From: Bacillota bacterium
Lineage (GTDB): Bacteria; Bacillota; Clostridia; Peptostreptococcales; Acidaminobacteraceae
DNA: 17,328 nucleotides
Reading direction: 5' to 3'
Assembly (NCBI GenBank): GCA_023443345.1
Contig: JAEZUZ010000106.1
Span: 1 to 17,328 of the forward strand
This document shows, piece after piece, positions 1-6,763 of the stretch (positions are counted from its first letter, which is position 1; each line of letters begins with the position of its first letter). The translations under genes and the position numbers were made by a program. The notes beneath the pieces are model-generated. The model was not told where the DNA came from and did not search any database. It was given only the letters and a program-made list of their open reading frames with translations.

Positions 1-1
1 T

Positions 2-877
2 ATAAGGGACTTAGTTCATGCTGGAGAGATTGCAGACTTTGTAACTAAAGAGATTTCAAAGAGGAGTAAGTCCAAAGATGAGTTTTTAGGTCTTCCTACA
101 AACTTTGTGGATCTAGATAAAAAAACAAATGGACTTCAGAAGGGTCAGCTCATATTATTAGCTGCTAGACCATCTATGGGAAAGACATCGTTAGGGATGA
201 ATATATGTGAGAATGTAGCAATCAAGCAACATAAACATGTGTGTGTATTCTCGCTTGAGATGTCAAAAGATCAACTAATGTATAGACTTATATCAAGTAG
301 AAGTGGAATTCCTCTAGAGAAAGTACTAAAGGGAGATCTCAACTCAAGTCAGTGGCTATCTCTTAGCAGTGCAGCAGATGAGTTCATCTCATCCAACTTG
401 TATATAGATGATACCCCTGCTATAACTCTAAACTCAATCAGAAGTAAGTTAAGAAAATATAAGGCACAGCATAAAAAAATAGATCTAGTTTTAATTGATT
501 ACTTACAACTCATGGGAAGTGCCAATTCTAGACATGAGAATAGACAATTAGAAATTTCTAGCTTCTCAAGAGGACTTAAGGAATTAGCTAAAGAAATGGA
601 ATGTCCGATAATAGCTCTAAGCCAGCTTTCACGTGAACCAGAAAAGAGATCTAATCATAGACCTATGTTATCTGATTTAAGGGAATCTGGAGCTATTGAA
701 CAGGATGCCGATCTAGTACTATTTATATATAGAGATGCAGTATATAATACTGCTACAGAAAATCCATCATTGGCAGAAATAATAGTTGCAAAGCAGAGAA
801 ATGGAGAGATAGGTACAGTTCCACTTACATGGATAGCTGAACAGACAAAATTCGCCAATTATAGAAGGGAAGAATAG
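2..877 (+). CDS. dnaB: Replicative DNA helicase DnaB, C-terminal part (5' end outside window)
   Basis: The reading frame is open from the first bases of the window to TAG at 875-877, giving 291 residues of a protein usually near 440-450. The N-terminal primase-interacting domain is therefore missing, and a start drawn at GTG 107 would be artificial because the frame continues upstream with family-like linker sequence (FLGLPTNFVDLDKKTNGL). Seen in order: a Walker A motif (ARPSMGKTS), the SLEMSKDQL segment, a Walker B-like strand (IDLVLIDYLQLM), the SQLSREPEKRS segment, and the GAIEQDADLVLFIYRD arginine-finger region. This is the RecA-fold motor of the hexameric helicase that unwinds DNA ahead of the fork. 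purA begins one base after the stop, so the two are co-transcribed. The helicase loader genes lie just beyond on the opposite strand. In Bacillus the same gene is called dnaC. Confidence 0.96.
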   Translation: MRDLVHAGEIADFVTKEISKRSKSKDEFLGLPTNFVDLDKKTNGLQKGQLILLAARPSMGKTSLGMNICENVAIKQHKHVCVFSLEMSKDQLMYRLISSRSGIPLEKVLKGDLNSSQWLSLSSAADEFISSNLYIDDTPAITLNSIRSKLRKYKAQHKKIDLVLIDYLQLMGSANSRHENRQLEISSFSRGLKELAKEMECPIIALSQLSREPEKRSNHRPMLSDLRESGAIEQDADLVLFIYRDAVYNTATENPSLAEIIVAKQRNGEIGTVPLTWIAEQTKFANYRREE

Positions 878-878
878 T

Positions 879-2123
879 ATGTCAGTAGAAGTAATTATTG
901 GCGCCCTATGGGGAGATGAAGGAAAAGGCAAGATTTTAGACTATAGTGCTAAAAATGCCGATGTAGTAGTAAGAGCTCAGGGCGGAAATAATGCAGGTCA
1001 TACAATAGTTGTAGAGGGACAAAAATATGCTCTTCATTTAATTCCCTCTGGAATTTTGAGAGAGAATGTAATAAATATTCTTGCTGATGGTATGGTAATA
1101 GATCCAATAGCATTAAAGCTAGAAATGGAAGAATTGCTAAATAAGGGAGTGAATCTAAAAAATTTATATATTTCTGATAGGTCACATGTAGTTTTACCTC
1201 ATCATAAGGAAAAAGATGCAATAAATGAGAGTAAGAGACTTCGAAAGATAGGTACTACTCTTAAGGGAATAGGTCCATGTTATACAGATAAGATAATTAG
1301 AAGTGGACTTAGGATGGTAGATTTTCTAGAGATGAGCGATGAAGAGGTAATAGCATATTTAAAAAATCAATATAATCTAATCGATGTTGAACTCTCTGAT
1401 GATCTGATCAAAGAACTTCTAATTTCTAGAGATTATATAAGAGACTATGTAGTGGATACCACAGTTATGGTATATGATCTATATAGTAAAGGAAAATCAC
1501 TGATATTTGAAGGAGCTCAAGGATCACTACTTGATGTGACATATGGTACATATCCATTTGTCACCAGTTCAAATCCAATTGCTGGCGGATTCTGTGTAGG
1601 AAGTGGCTTAGGGCCTAAGGTTATTGATAGCGTAGTTGGAATAACTAAGGCATACTGTACTAGAGTTGGAGAAGGTCCGTTTGTAACTGAACTTTTTGAT
1701 GAAACTGCTAACTATATCAGAGAAAAGGGAAGAGAATTTGGCACTACTACAGGAAGACCTAGAAGAGTTGGTTGGCTGGATTTGGTAGCTCTAAAATACT
1801 CAATTAGAATAAATTCAATAGATAAGCTTGCTTTTATGCTCTTTGATGTTCTATCTGGACTAGAGGAAATAAAGGTATGTACAGCTTATGAAATAGATGG
1901 AAAAATTGTAAAAGACTATCCAGCATCTCTGAGAAAGCTTGAAAATGCCAAGCCTATATACAAGTCATATAAGGGATTTAGCAGCGATATAACTCATGTA
2001 AGTTCATACAGTGATTTACCTGTAGAGGCAAGAGAGTATGTAGAGGATATAGAAAAAGAACTGGGAATTCCTATAAGAATTATATCTGTAGGTCCTGATA
2101 GAAGACAGACATTTAAAAAGTAA
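879..2123 (+). CDS. purA: Adenylosuccinate synthetase
   Basis: This enzyme joins IMP and aspartate using GTP to make adenylosuccinate, the first committed step from IMP to AMP, in the cytosol. The 414-residue product has the family P-loop GDEGKGK at residues 12-18 with catalytic Asp13. It also has GGNNAGHT with His41, the GTTLKGIGPCYTDK segment, the EGAQGSLLDVTYGTYPFVTSSNP region, and the TTTGRPRRVGWLD substrate loop. Length is slightly below the usual 425-430 but complete. The ATG at 879 follows the dnaB stop by one base, and its ribosome site (AAGGGAAG) lies inside the end of dnaB, so translation is probably coupled. No separate promoter is visible. A hairpin directly after the stop ends the unit. 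Confidence 0.97.
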   Translation: MSVEVIIGALWGDEGKGKILDYSAKNADVVVRAQGGNNAGHTIVVEGQKYALHLIPSGILRENVINILADGMVIDPIALKLEMEELLNKGVNLKNLYISDRSHVVLPHHKEKDAINESKRLRKIGTTLKGIGPCYTDKIIRSGLRMVDFLEMSDEEVIAYLKNQYNLIDVELSDDLIKELLISRDYIRDYVVDTTVMVYDLYSKGKSLIFEGAQGSLLDVTYGTYPFVTSSNPIAGGFCVGSGLGPKVIDSVVGITKAYCTRVGEGPFVTELFDETANYIREKGREFGTTTGRPRRVGWLDLVALKYSIRINSIDKLAFMLFDVLSGLEEIKVCTAYEIDGKIVKDYPASLRKLENAKPIYKSYKGFSSDITHVSSYSDLPVEAREYVEDIEKELGIPIRIISVGPDRRQTFKK

Positions 2124-2150
2124 AAGCCCATATATAATACGGGCTTTTTT
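2123..2150. terminator. Bidirectional hairpin between purA and dnaC-like gene
   Basis: A 7-bp stem AAAGCCC (2123-2129) pairs with GGGCTTT (2141-2147) around an 11-base loop, followed by a T run to 2150. It starts in the purA stop codon and ends 4 bases before the stop of the convergent gene. On the minus strand the T tract is shorter, so that direction is less certain. Confidence 0.8.
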
Positions 2151-2153
2151 ATT

Positions 2154-3146
2154 TTACTTATCAAATTTTCTTAGATCTCTTCCACCGATTATTTTAAATC
2201 TGCACATCTGTTTTAGTCTAGATATAAGAGGCGCTGAATATCTTTTTCGCATCTCTGGAAGACTTTGGATATTTGTAGATATAATTATCGGTTTGCCATT
2301 TATATTTCTATTGTTTACTATTCTAAATAGCTCAGATCTATATTTATCTGTATTCTGCTCTTGACCTAAGTCATCTAGAACAAGAAGAGAACAAGTAGAT
2401 AGTAGATCGTGCATAATTTCTCTGTCTTGATATCCAAGCGATTCAAGAGTTGAGAGTAAGTTTTGAGAAGTTTGATATACCACCATTTTTCCCTTATTTA
2501 TCAATGAGTGGGATATCGCCTCAATTAAATATGTTTTTCCAACACCTGTTGAGCCTGCAAAGACCCAGCCATTGCTATTTTTCTCATCAAAAGACTTAAT
2601 CCACTTTTTCACTTCTTTAACTAGTTCGTCCATCTTTGATTTTGTCTCTTCATCTTTAATGATATCTGTAGTATATGAATCTATATCGTGGGCCTTAGAG
2701 ATATTTGAGAGGTTAAATGTAAATTTAGCCAGCTGAGTATATACACATGTGCATAGTTTGTCTTTTACATATCCTGTATCTTTACATATATCACAGCTGA
2801 AATGTTCTTTATTATAGTCTTCAAGAAGGTTGTTTTCTTTTAGATATTTTTCTATTTCTCTATTTCTTCTATCTATTTCTTCCTGACCTGACTCTCTGAT
2901 ATCTTTTCTCTCTTTTAGGTCTTTGGTGTTTAGAATGCTATCTACAATTGTATGAGAGACTGTATCTAGAGCGTTGAACATATCCCTTAAATCCTTATGA
3001 TTTTTAATGATCATATCTCTTACAGCTTTTTGTATATTTATAGCAGCTTCTCTTTTTTCTTTTTTCTCTTTTAGAATTTCTTCTATTGTTTCATTAAAAG
3101 GCTTCAAAAATGTCGTCTTCATCATAGTCATACTCTTGTTTATCAT
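2154..3146 (-). CDS. dnaC: DnaC/DnaI-like helicase loader ATPase
   Basis: An AAA+ ATPase of the DnaC/DnaI helicase-loader family, expected to load the DnaB ring onto DNA. The N-terminal part (about residues 20-110) is charged and helical. Next comes a Cys cluster CDICKDTGYVKDKLCTC, the zinc-binding pattern typical of Gram-positive loaders. The ATPase core follows with Walker A GSTGVGKT, Walker B LLVLDDLG, a sensor strand PIIISTN and a C-terminal SRLKQMCRFKIIGGRDLRK arginine-rich segment. The start is uncertain: the longest ATG (3146) has no clear Shine-Dalgarno and puts 53 bases inside the upstream DnaD-like gene. ATGs at 3131, 3125 and 3122 are alternatives, and family similarity only begins near residue 18. 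The gene overlaps and follows the DnaD-like gene, forming a two-gene initiation operon close to dnaB. Confidence 0.88.
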   Translation of the reverse strand: MINKSMTMMKTTFLKPFNETIEEILKEKKEKREAAINIQKAVRDMIIKNHKDLRDMFNALDTVSHTIVDSILNTKDLKERKDIRESGQEEIDRRNREIEKYLKENNLLEDYNKEHFSCDICKDTGYVKDKLCTCVYTQLAKFTFNLSNISKAHDIDSYTTDIIKDEETKSKMDELVKEVKKWIKSFDEKNSNGWVFAGSTGVGKTYLIEAISHSLINKGKMVVYQTSQNLLSTLESLGYQDREIMHDLLSTCSLLVLDDLGQEQNTDKYRSELFRIVNNRNINGKPIIISTNIQSLPEMRKRYSAPLISRLKQMCRFKIIGGRDLRKFDK

Positions 3147-3957
3147 ATTTATTATCTGAAGTAATTATCTTATCTAGGTAGTTCATATTTACCTTTGAAT
3201 TTTTCTTAGTAGCATAGGCTATATTATCAATTATATAATCCATGTCATATTTGTATACATCTAGCCACTTATCAATAATTTGTTTCTCCCCAATTGATGG
3301 AAGAGAATAAGGCTTTCCTATTGCTGATAGGATTTCTCTATACTGCTTATTTCTTAAGTTGAATTTCTCCATAAAATCCTTTACTTCTTCAATTGTCTTA
3401 AGAGAATTCTTATTCCAAGTATCTAGTTTGTTTAAAGCAGCATTAACTCTATGTTGAGATTCCTTAGATAGTTCAAAGGCCTCTATTAATAGTTCTTGAT
3501 TTACCTCATAGTCATTTAGAAATTTAGCAACTTGAATTCTCTCCTGTCTAATTAGAGGAAAGGGACTTAAAAATTCAGATAATTTATCTATCATCATCTC
3601 TATATTTGACTTGTTTACAATATCATTGTAGTCCTTTTGAACAAAGTTTTCACTTATGTACTGTTCTATTATAGAGAGGTATTCAATTTTTGGATCATCA
3701 CTACTTTTTTTAGATATCTTAATGATGCCTCTTTCTTCCCAGTATTGGTAGGCGTTGTATACATCTTTTTTTTCTACGTTTAGCAACTTTGCAAGAAGAG
3801 ATATATCAAAACTATTGCTATCTTTTATATGTCTTAATCCAAGGATATATACCTTAAGTTGAAGCTCTGTGGCATTTAGCATAAAGTCTTCAATAAATAT
3901 ATCTTCAAGAACTGTAGAAGTAATTTTAAGTTGTTTTTTAGATTTTTCTATAGGCAT
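3094..3957 (-). CDS. DnaD-like replication initiation / primosomal protein
   Basis: A 287-residue protein with the two-part layout of DnaD/DnaB-type primosomal proteins of Firmicutes. The N-terminal half looks like a winged helix (about residues 25-85, with SFDISLLAKLLNVEKKDVYNAYQYWEERGIIKI broken here into its helices). The C-terminal part (about 225-275) carries a DnaD-type pattern, with a WLDVYKYDMDYIIDNIAYA stretch and then an N-x-N-Y pattern (KVNMNYLDKII). These proteins remodel origin DNA and recruit the helicase-loader complex. The tail is acidic (DEDDIFEAF). The start at 3957 is preceded by a strong AGGAGG, and a good promoter lies upstream. The downstream helicase loader overlaps its end, which supports the assignment. 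Sequence identity is not obvious by eye in the middle region, so the exact subfamily is open. Confidence 0.8.
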   Translation of the reverse strand: MPIEKSKKQLKITSTVLEDIFIEDFMLNATELQLKVYILGLRHIKDSNSFDISLLAKLLNVEKKDVYNAYQYWEERGIIKISKKSSDDPKIEYLSIIEQYISENFVQKDYNDIVNKSNIEMMIDKLSEFLSPFPLIRQERIQVAKFLNDYEVNQELLIEAFELSKESQHRVNAALNKLDTWNKNSLKTIEEVKDFMEKFNLRNKQYREILSAIGKPYSLPSIGEKQIIDKWLDVYKYDMDYIIDNIAYATKKNSKVNMNYLDKIITSDNKYDKQEYDYDEDDIFEAF

Positions 3958-3982
3958 ATGTCCTCCTAAAACATTACATTTA

Positions 3983-4011
3983 ATTATACAACAAAATGCT
4001 CTGCTTTTTAA
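3983..4011 (-). promoter_or_regulatory. Promoter for the DnaD-like / dnaC-like operon
   Basis: Read on the minus strand: -35 TTAAAA (4011-4006), a 17-base spacer and a consensus -10 TATAAT (3988-3983). The AGGAGG ribosome site follows just before the start at 3957. Confidence 0.65.
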
Positions 4012-4019
4012 GGGAAGTG

Positions 4020-4048
4020 TTGAAAAGAATGTAGAATAATAATAAAAT
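4020..4048 (+). promoter_or_regulatory. Promoter for the walJ operon
   Basis: A -35 TTGAAA (4020-4025), a 17-base spacer and a -10 TAAAAT (4043-4048) lie upstream of the TTG start at 4069. The -35 box is only 8 bases from the divergent -35 of the replication operon. Confidence 0.65.
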
Positions 4049-4068
4049 ATACTAGAAAGAAGGTTAAT

Positions 4069-4869
4069 TTGAAATATTGTTCATTTGCCAGTGGTTCATC
4101 AGGAAATGTTCATTTTATAAGTTCAAATAATTCAAAGATATTAGTTGATGTTGGAAAAAATGCTAAATATATAAAAAATTCACTGCTTGAATTAGATACC
4201 CATTTAAATGATATAGATGCTATAGTTTTAACACATGAACATGTAGACCATATAATGGGACTTAAAGTAATATCTAAGAGCTTAAGTGAAAAAGTACCTA
4301 TATATGTACATAGAGATTCGTATTCTGCAATACTTGAGAAATATGATATAAATCATAAAAATATTATATTTATAGATGATTGCGATTTTAGTATTAAAGA
4401 TTTAAATTTCAGTCCATTTAAGATATCTCACGATGCCAGAAATTGCTTTGGATTTACAATTGATGATGGAAATTTAAAAATGACTATTGCAACAGATGTC
4501 GGAAGACCTGATCGTGTTCTATTAGATAGATTTATTAAGAGCGATTTTGTAGTTGTTGAAGCAAATCACGAAGAGAGACTAGTTGAGATGGGGAATTACC
4601 CTTATGCTTTAAAACAGAGAATATTAGGTGATAGAGGACATCTATCGAATTTAAATTGCAGTAGACTTTTACTTAAGGCTATAGAGTCAGGGGCCAATTT
4701 TAAACACATCTTGCTTGCACATCTAAGTAAGGAACATAACAATCCCTTGTTAGCTAAGAGCACAGTTGTAAGCTATTTAGAAGGAGCTGGGATCAGAGAT
4801 TGTGATTTGAGAGTTGAGGTTGCACCTAATGATTGTATTTCAAGGACATTTATTTTGGAGGAAATATGA
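4069..4869 (+). CDS. walJ: WalJ/YycJ-family metallo-beta-lactamase-fold hydrolase
   Basis: A 266-residue metal-dependent hydrolase of the metallo-beta-lactamase fold. It opens with CSFASGSSGN, has the metal motif THEHVDH (HxHxDH) near residues 55-61, a second strand with IATDVGRPD, and an AHLSKEHNNP block near the C-terminus, all typical of YycJ/WalJ. In Bacillus and Streptococcus the family is linked to cell-wall stress and DNA-processing phenotypes; the exact substrate is not settled. The start is TTG at 4069, chosen because AGAAAGAAGG ends 6 bases earlier and the family starts at this Cys-Ser-Phe segment. Unlike the usual arrangement, no walRK two-component genes accompany it here. Its stop overlaps the mscS start by four bases (ATGA). 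Confidence 0.88.
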   Translation: MKYCSFASGSSGNVHFISSNNSKILVDVGKNAKYIKNSLLELDTHLNDIDAIVLTHEHVDHIMGLKVISKSLSEKVPIYVHRDSYSAILEKYDINHKNIIFIDDCDFSIKDLNFSPFKISHDARNCFGFTIDDGNLKMTIATDVGRPDRVLLDRFIKSDFVVVEANHEERLVEMGNYPYALKQRILGDRGHLSNLNCSRLLLKAIESGANFKHILLAHLSKEHNNPLLAKSTVVSYLEGAGIRDCDLRVEVAPNDCISRTFILEEI

Positions 4870-5654
4870 TAGATAAATATAGGGATTTAGCTATGTTAAT
4901 AGGCTTTAAAGCTGTTGAAATAGTTCTAATATTACTAGTAGGTATTGTACTTATTAAATTTATAAAGAGATTGGTAAATAAAATTGCTGAGAGAAATCAC
5001 TGCGATAAGACTGTCACAAAATTCTTATCAAACATCCTTATATTCTTTTTAAAAGTGATGTTAGTGATAGTTATAATAAGTCAGATAGGAATAAATGTAG
5101 TTAGTATATCTGCTGCAATTGGAGGGTCTTTCCTAGCTATAGGTTTGGCATTACAAGGTGCACTTTCAAACTTTGCAATGGGATTAATTATCATGGTATT
5201 TAAGCCTTTTAGAGTTGGCGACTACATTGAGTTTAAGGACTACAGTGGAACCGTTGAAGATATCGAAATTCTATCTACTGTTCTTAGGACAGCTAGCAAT
5301 ACTAAATTAGTAATACCTCACTCACAGATAATGTCAGGACCAATAAATAACTATGGTAAGTATGATCTTCAAGTAATCGTTGAGTTTTTGACTTCAATTG
5401 AAGCTGATATTGATAGAGTAATAGAAAATATTACAAATTTAGTTGATGAAAATGATATTTTAGCATACAAGGGTAAGTCATGTGTATTTGTTGAACAAAA
5501 GAGTGACTCTCTTAAGTTCAAACTAAAATTCTGGGTTAAGAATGAAAATTACTGGGCAATGATATCAAAATATAAGAGACTTGTAGTTAATAAGCTCACA
5601 GAACTAAATATAAATAGACCTAAGAGTTATGTAGAGGTCTCAAAGAATGAATAA
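4866..5654 (+). CDS. MscS-family mechanosensitive channel
   Basis: A 262-residue small-conductance mechanosensitive channel of the membrane, releasing solutes on hypo-osmotic shock. Three hydrophobic helices are seen (about residues 14-34, 58-78 and 83-115). The third is the Gly/Ala-rich pore helix (SAAIGGSFLAIGLALQGALS) followed by NFAMGLIIMVFKPFRVGDYI, the hallmark of the family. A beta domain follows, with GTVEDIEILSTVLRT and an IPHSQIMSGPINNY segment. The ATG at 4866 is chosen over a TTG at 4833 because GGAGG lies 4 bases ahead and because it makes a clean ATGA overlap with walJ. The next gene starts 8 bases inside its end. Confidence 0.93.
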   Translation: MIDKYRDLAMLIGFKAVEIVLILLVGIVLIKFIKRLVNKIAERNHCDKTVTKFLSNILIFFLKVMLVIVIISQIGINVVSISAAIGGSFLAIGLALQGALSNFAMGLIIMVFKPFRVGDYIEFKDYSGTVEDIEILSTVLRTASNTKLVIPHSQIMSGPINNYGKYDLQVIVEFLTSIEADIDRVIENITNLVDENDILAYKGKSCVFVEQKSDSLKFKLKFWVKNENYWAMISKYKRLVVNKLTELNINRPKSYVEVSKNE

Positions 5655-6078
5655 TCTTCACATAAGAAGACATATCGAGATTAGTGCCTATAACTTAATT
5701 AAAAGAGAAGAGGTTCTTATAATAGCTCACGATATGAATTATAACTTTGTACTAGAAGTATATAATTCAGTTAATTCTTATAAATTAGATTTTATAAGAG
5801 ATGAGTTATCACCGCTTGAAAACAGAGAGCTTGTAGTTAGAAGGCTTCTTGAAAAGAATAATTTAAGTTGCAAAAGTCTAAATTACTTAGGGAATTGGAT
5901 AGATAAAGAAGAAGCATCTTCACAAGTCCACATCTACCACGTGCTTGTAGATTGGTACTATCTATCACAGAATTTAATAACTTTAGATAAGAAGCAGATT
6001 GAATATTATATTGAGAAGGGGATAATAAGTAGGAAATCTTCTATCAGTGCTTTTTATAGATATAATGTTACAAGATGA
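5647..6078 (+). CDS. Hypothetical protein, probably a degenerate Nudix-fold protein
   Basis: A 143-residue soluble protein. By eye it follows the plan of ADP-ribose pyrophosphatase-type Nudix proteins: a first strand pair (EVLIIAHDMNYNFVLEVYN), a helix at the place of the Nudix box (about residues 57-71), a strand containing LNYLGNW, and a tail (KKQIEYYIEKGIISRKSSISAFYRY) like the family's closing helix. In the box, the expected REXXEEXG reads RRLLEKNN, so two of three catalytic glutamates and the glycine are missing, and the upstream glycine is also absent. Hydrolase activity is therefore doubtful. The ATG at 5647 has GAGG about 9 bases upstream and overlaps the end of mscS by 8 bases. It is last in the walJ operon. 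It could instead be an unrelated family; confidence in the fold is moderate. Confidence 0.7.
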   Translation: MNNLHIRRHIEISAYNLIKREEVLIIAHDMNYNFVLEVYNSVNSYKLDFIRDELSPLENRELVVRRLLEKNNLSCKSLNYLGNWIDKEEASSQVHIYHVLVDWYYLSQNLITLDKKQIEYYIEKGIISRKSSISAFYRYNVTR

Positions 6079-6107
6079 TATAATCAATTTAGGAAGTAAA
6101 ATGATAA

Positions 6108-6130
6108 AAAAAGGAGATGAGCTCCTTTTT
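6108..6130. terminator. Bidirectional terminator hairpin
   Basis: A 9-bp stem AAAAAGGAG (6108-6116) pairs with CTCCTTTTT (6122-6130) around a 5-base loop. It has T runs on both strands and lies between the Nudix-like gene and the small convergent gene. Confidence 0.85.
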
Positions 6131-6135
6131 ATAAA

Positions 6136-6210
6136 TTAAAGTTCTATTTCATTTTTGTCTCTTAAAAAGAAATACCAAACAATAAATCCCAAAATCAATA
6201 ATTTTTTCAT
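6136..6210 (-). CDS. Small 24-residue membrane protein
   Basis: A minus-strand ATG at 6210 preceded 3 bases away by a full AGGAGGT (6220-6214) opens a 24-codon frame. It encodes MKKLLILGFIVWYFFLRD followed by KNEIEL and stops at 6136-6138. The peptide has two N-terminal lysines, one hydrophobic span (residues 4-16) and a charged tail, the layout of a single-pass small membrane protein. A terminator hairpin with a minus-strand T tract follows 5 bases after the stop. The near-perfect ribosome site and tight terminator are the grounds for calling it real. No function can be assigned. A weak minus-strand promoter may lie in 6220-6290. Confidence 0.55.
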   Translation of the reverse strand: MKKLLILGFIVWYFFLRDKNEIEL

Positions 6211-6234
6211 ATTACCTCCTACCTAATATATACT
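6206..6234 (+). promoter_or_regulatory. Possible promoter for dCMP deaminase
   Basis: A -35-like TTCATA (6206-6211), a 17-base spacer and TATACT (6229-6234) lie upstream of the start at 6272. The -35 overlaps the start codon of the divergent small gene. The match is moderate. Confidence 0.4.
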
Positions 6235-6271
6235 TACCCAAAAATAGGAAATTAAACAATGTGGAGTAAAT

Positions 6272-6736
6272 ATGCCATCATATGAATATGTAAAATCAGA
6301 AAAAGAACAAGTTGATAGAAAATCTTGGAAAGAATACTTTATGGATCTAGCTCTTGAACTTGCAAAGAGAAGTACCTGTGATAGAGCTAATGTTGGAGCT
6401 GTAATAGTTAATTCTGAAAATAGAATAGTTGCTACAGGATACAATGGATCAACTGGATCTAAGACACCTCACTGCAGTGAAGTTGGTCATGCTATGAGAG
6501 ATTCTCATTGCATTGCAACTCTTCATGCTGAGCTAAACTGTATCACTTACTGTGCAAAAGAAGGAATACCTGTAAAGGATTGCAATATATATGTAACACA
6601 TTTTCCGTGTCTTAATTGTACAAAGGCAATCATTCAGTCAGGAATAAAGAAGATATACTACAGACATTCATATAGAATAGACGACTATGCACAGTATCTT
6701 TTAGATATAAATGAAGTTGAATATGAAAAAATATAA
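6272..6736 (+). CDS. Deoxycytidylate (dCMP) deaminase
   Basis: A 154-residue zinc enzyme converting dCMP to dUMP, the route to dTMP, in the cytosol. The zinc-dependent deaminase motifs are intact: HAE at residues 85-87 (zinc ligand and catalytic Glu) and PCLNC at 112-116 (the two Cys ligands). The segment GAVIVNSENRIVATGYNGS matches the family, and further Cys and His (C36, C68, H73, C80) resemble the second zinc site of ComEB-type dCMP deaminases. Length fits the family. GGAG ends 5 bases before the ATG. It is monocistronic, flanked by hairpins at both ends. The alternative, a cytidine or tRNA-specific deaminase, is less likely given the overall dCMP-deaminase layout. Confidence 0.92.
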   Translation: MPSYEYVKSEKEQVDRKSWKEYFMDLALELAKRSTCDRANVGAVIVNSENRIVATGYNGSTGSKTPHCSEVGHAMRDSHCIATLHAELNCITYCAKEGIPVKDCNIYVTHFPCLNCTKAIIQSGIKKIYYRHSYRIDDYAQYLLDINEVEYEKI

Positions 6737-6763
6737 AAACTAGCTTACTTAGGCTAGTTTTTT
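6736..6763. terminator. Bidirectional terminator hairpin
   Basis: A 9-bp stem AAAACTAGC (6736-6744) pairs with GCTAGTTTT (6753-6761) around an 8-base loop, then a T tract to 6763. It starts in the dCMP deaminase stop codon, and the end of the T tract overlaps the stop codon of the convergent gene. Confidence 0.85.

Noticed and set aside
949..1221. Minus-strand frame of 90 codons inside purA
   Set aside because: It is antisense to a fully convincing purA, without motif or ribosome site.
6223..6444. Minus-strand frame of 73 codons overlapping dCMP deaminase
   Set aside because: It is antisense to the deaminase catalytic region and has no supporting signal.
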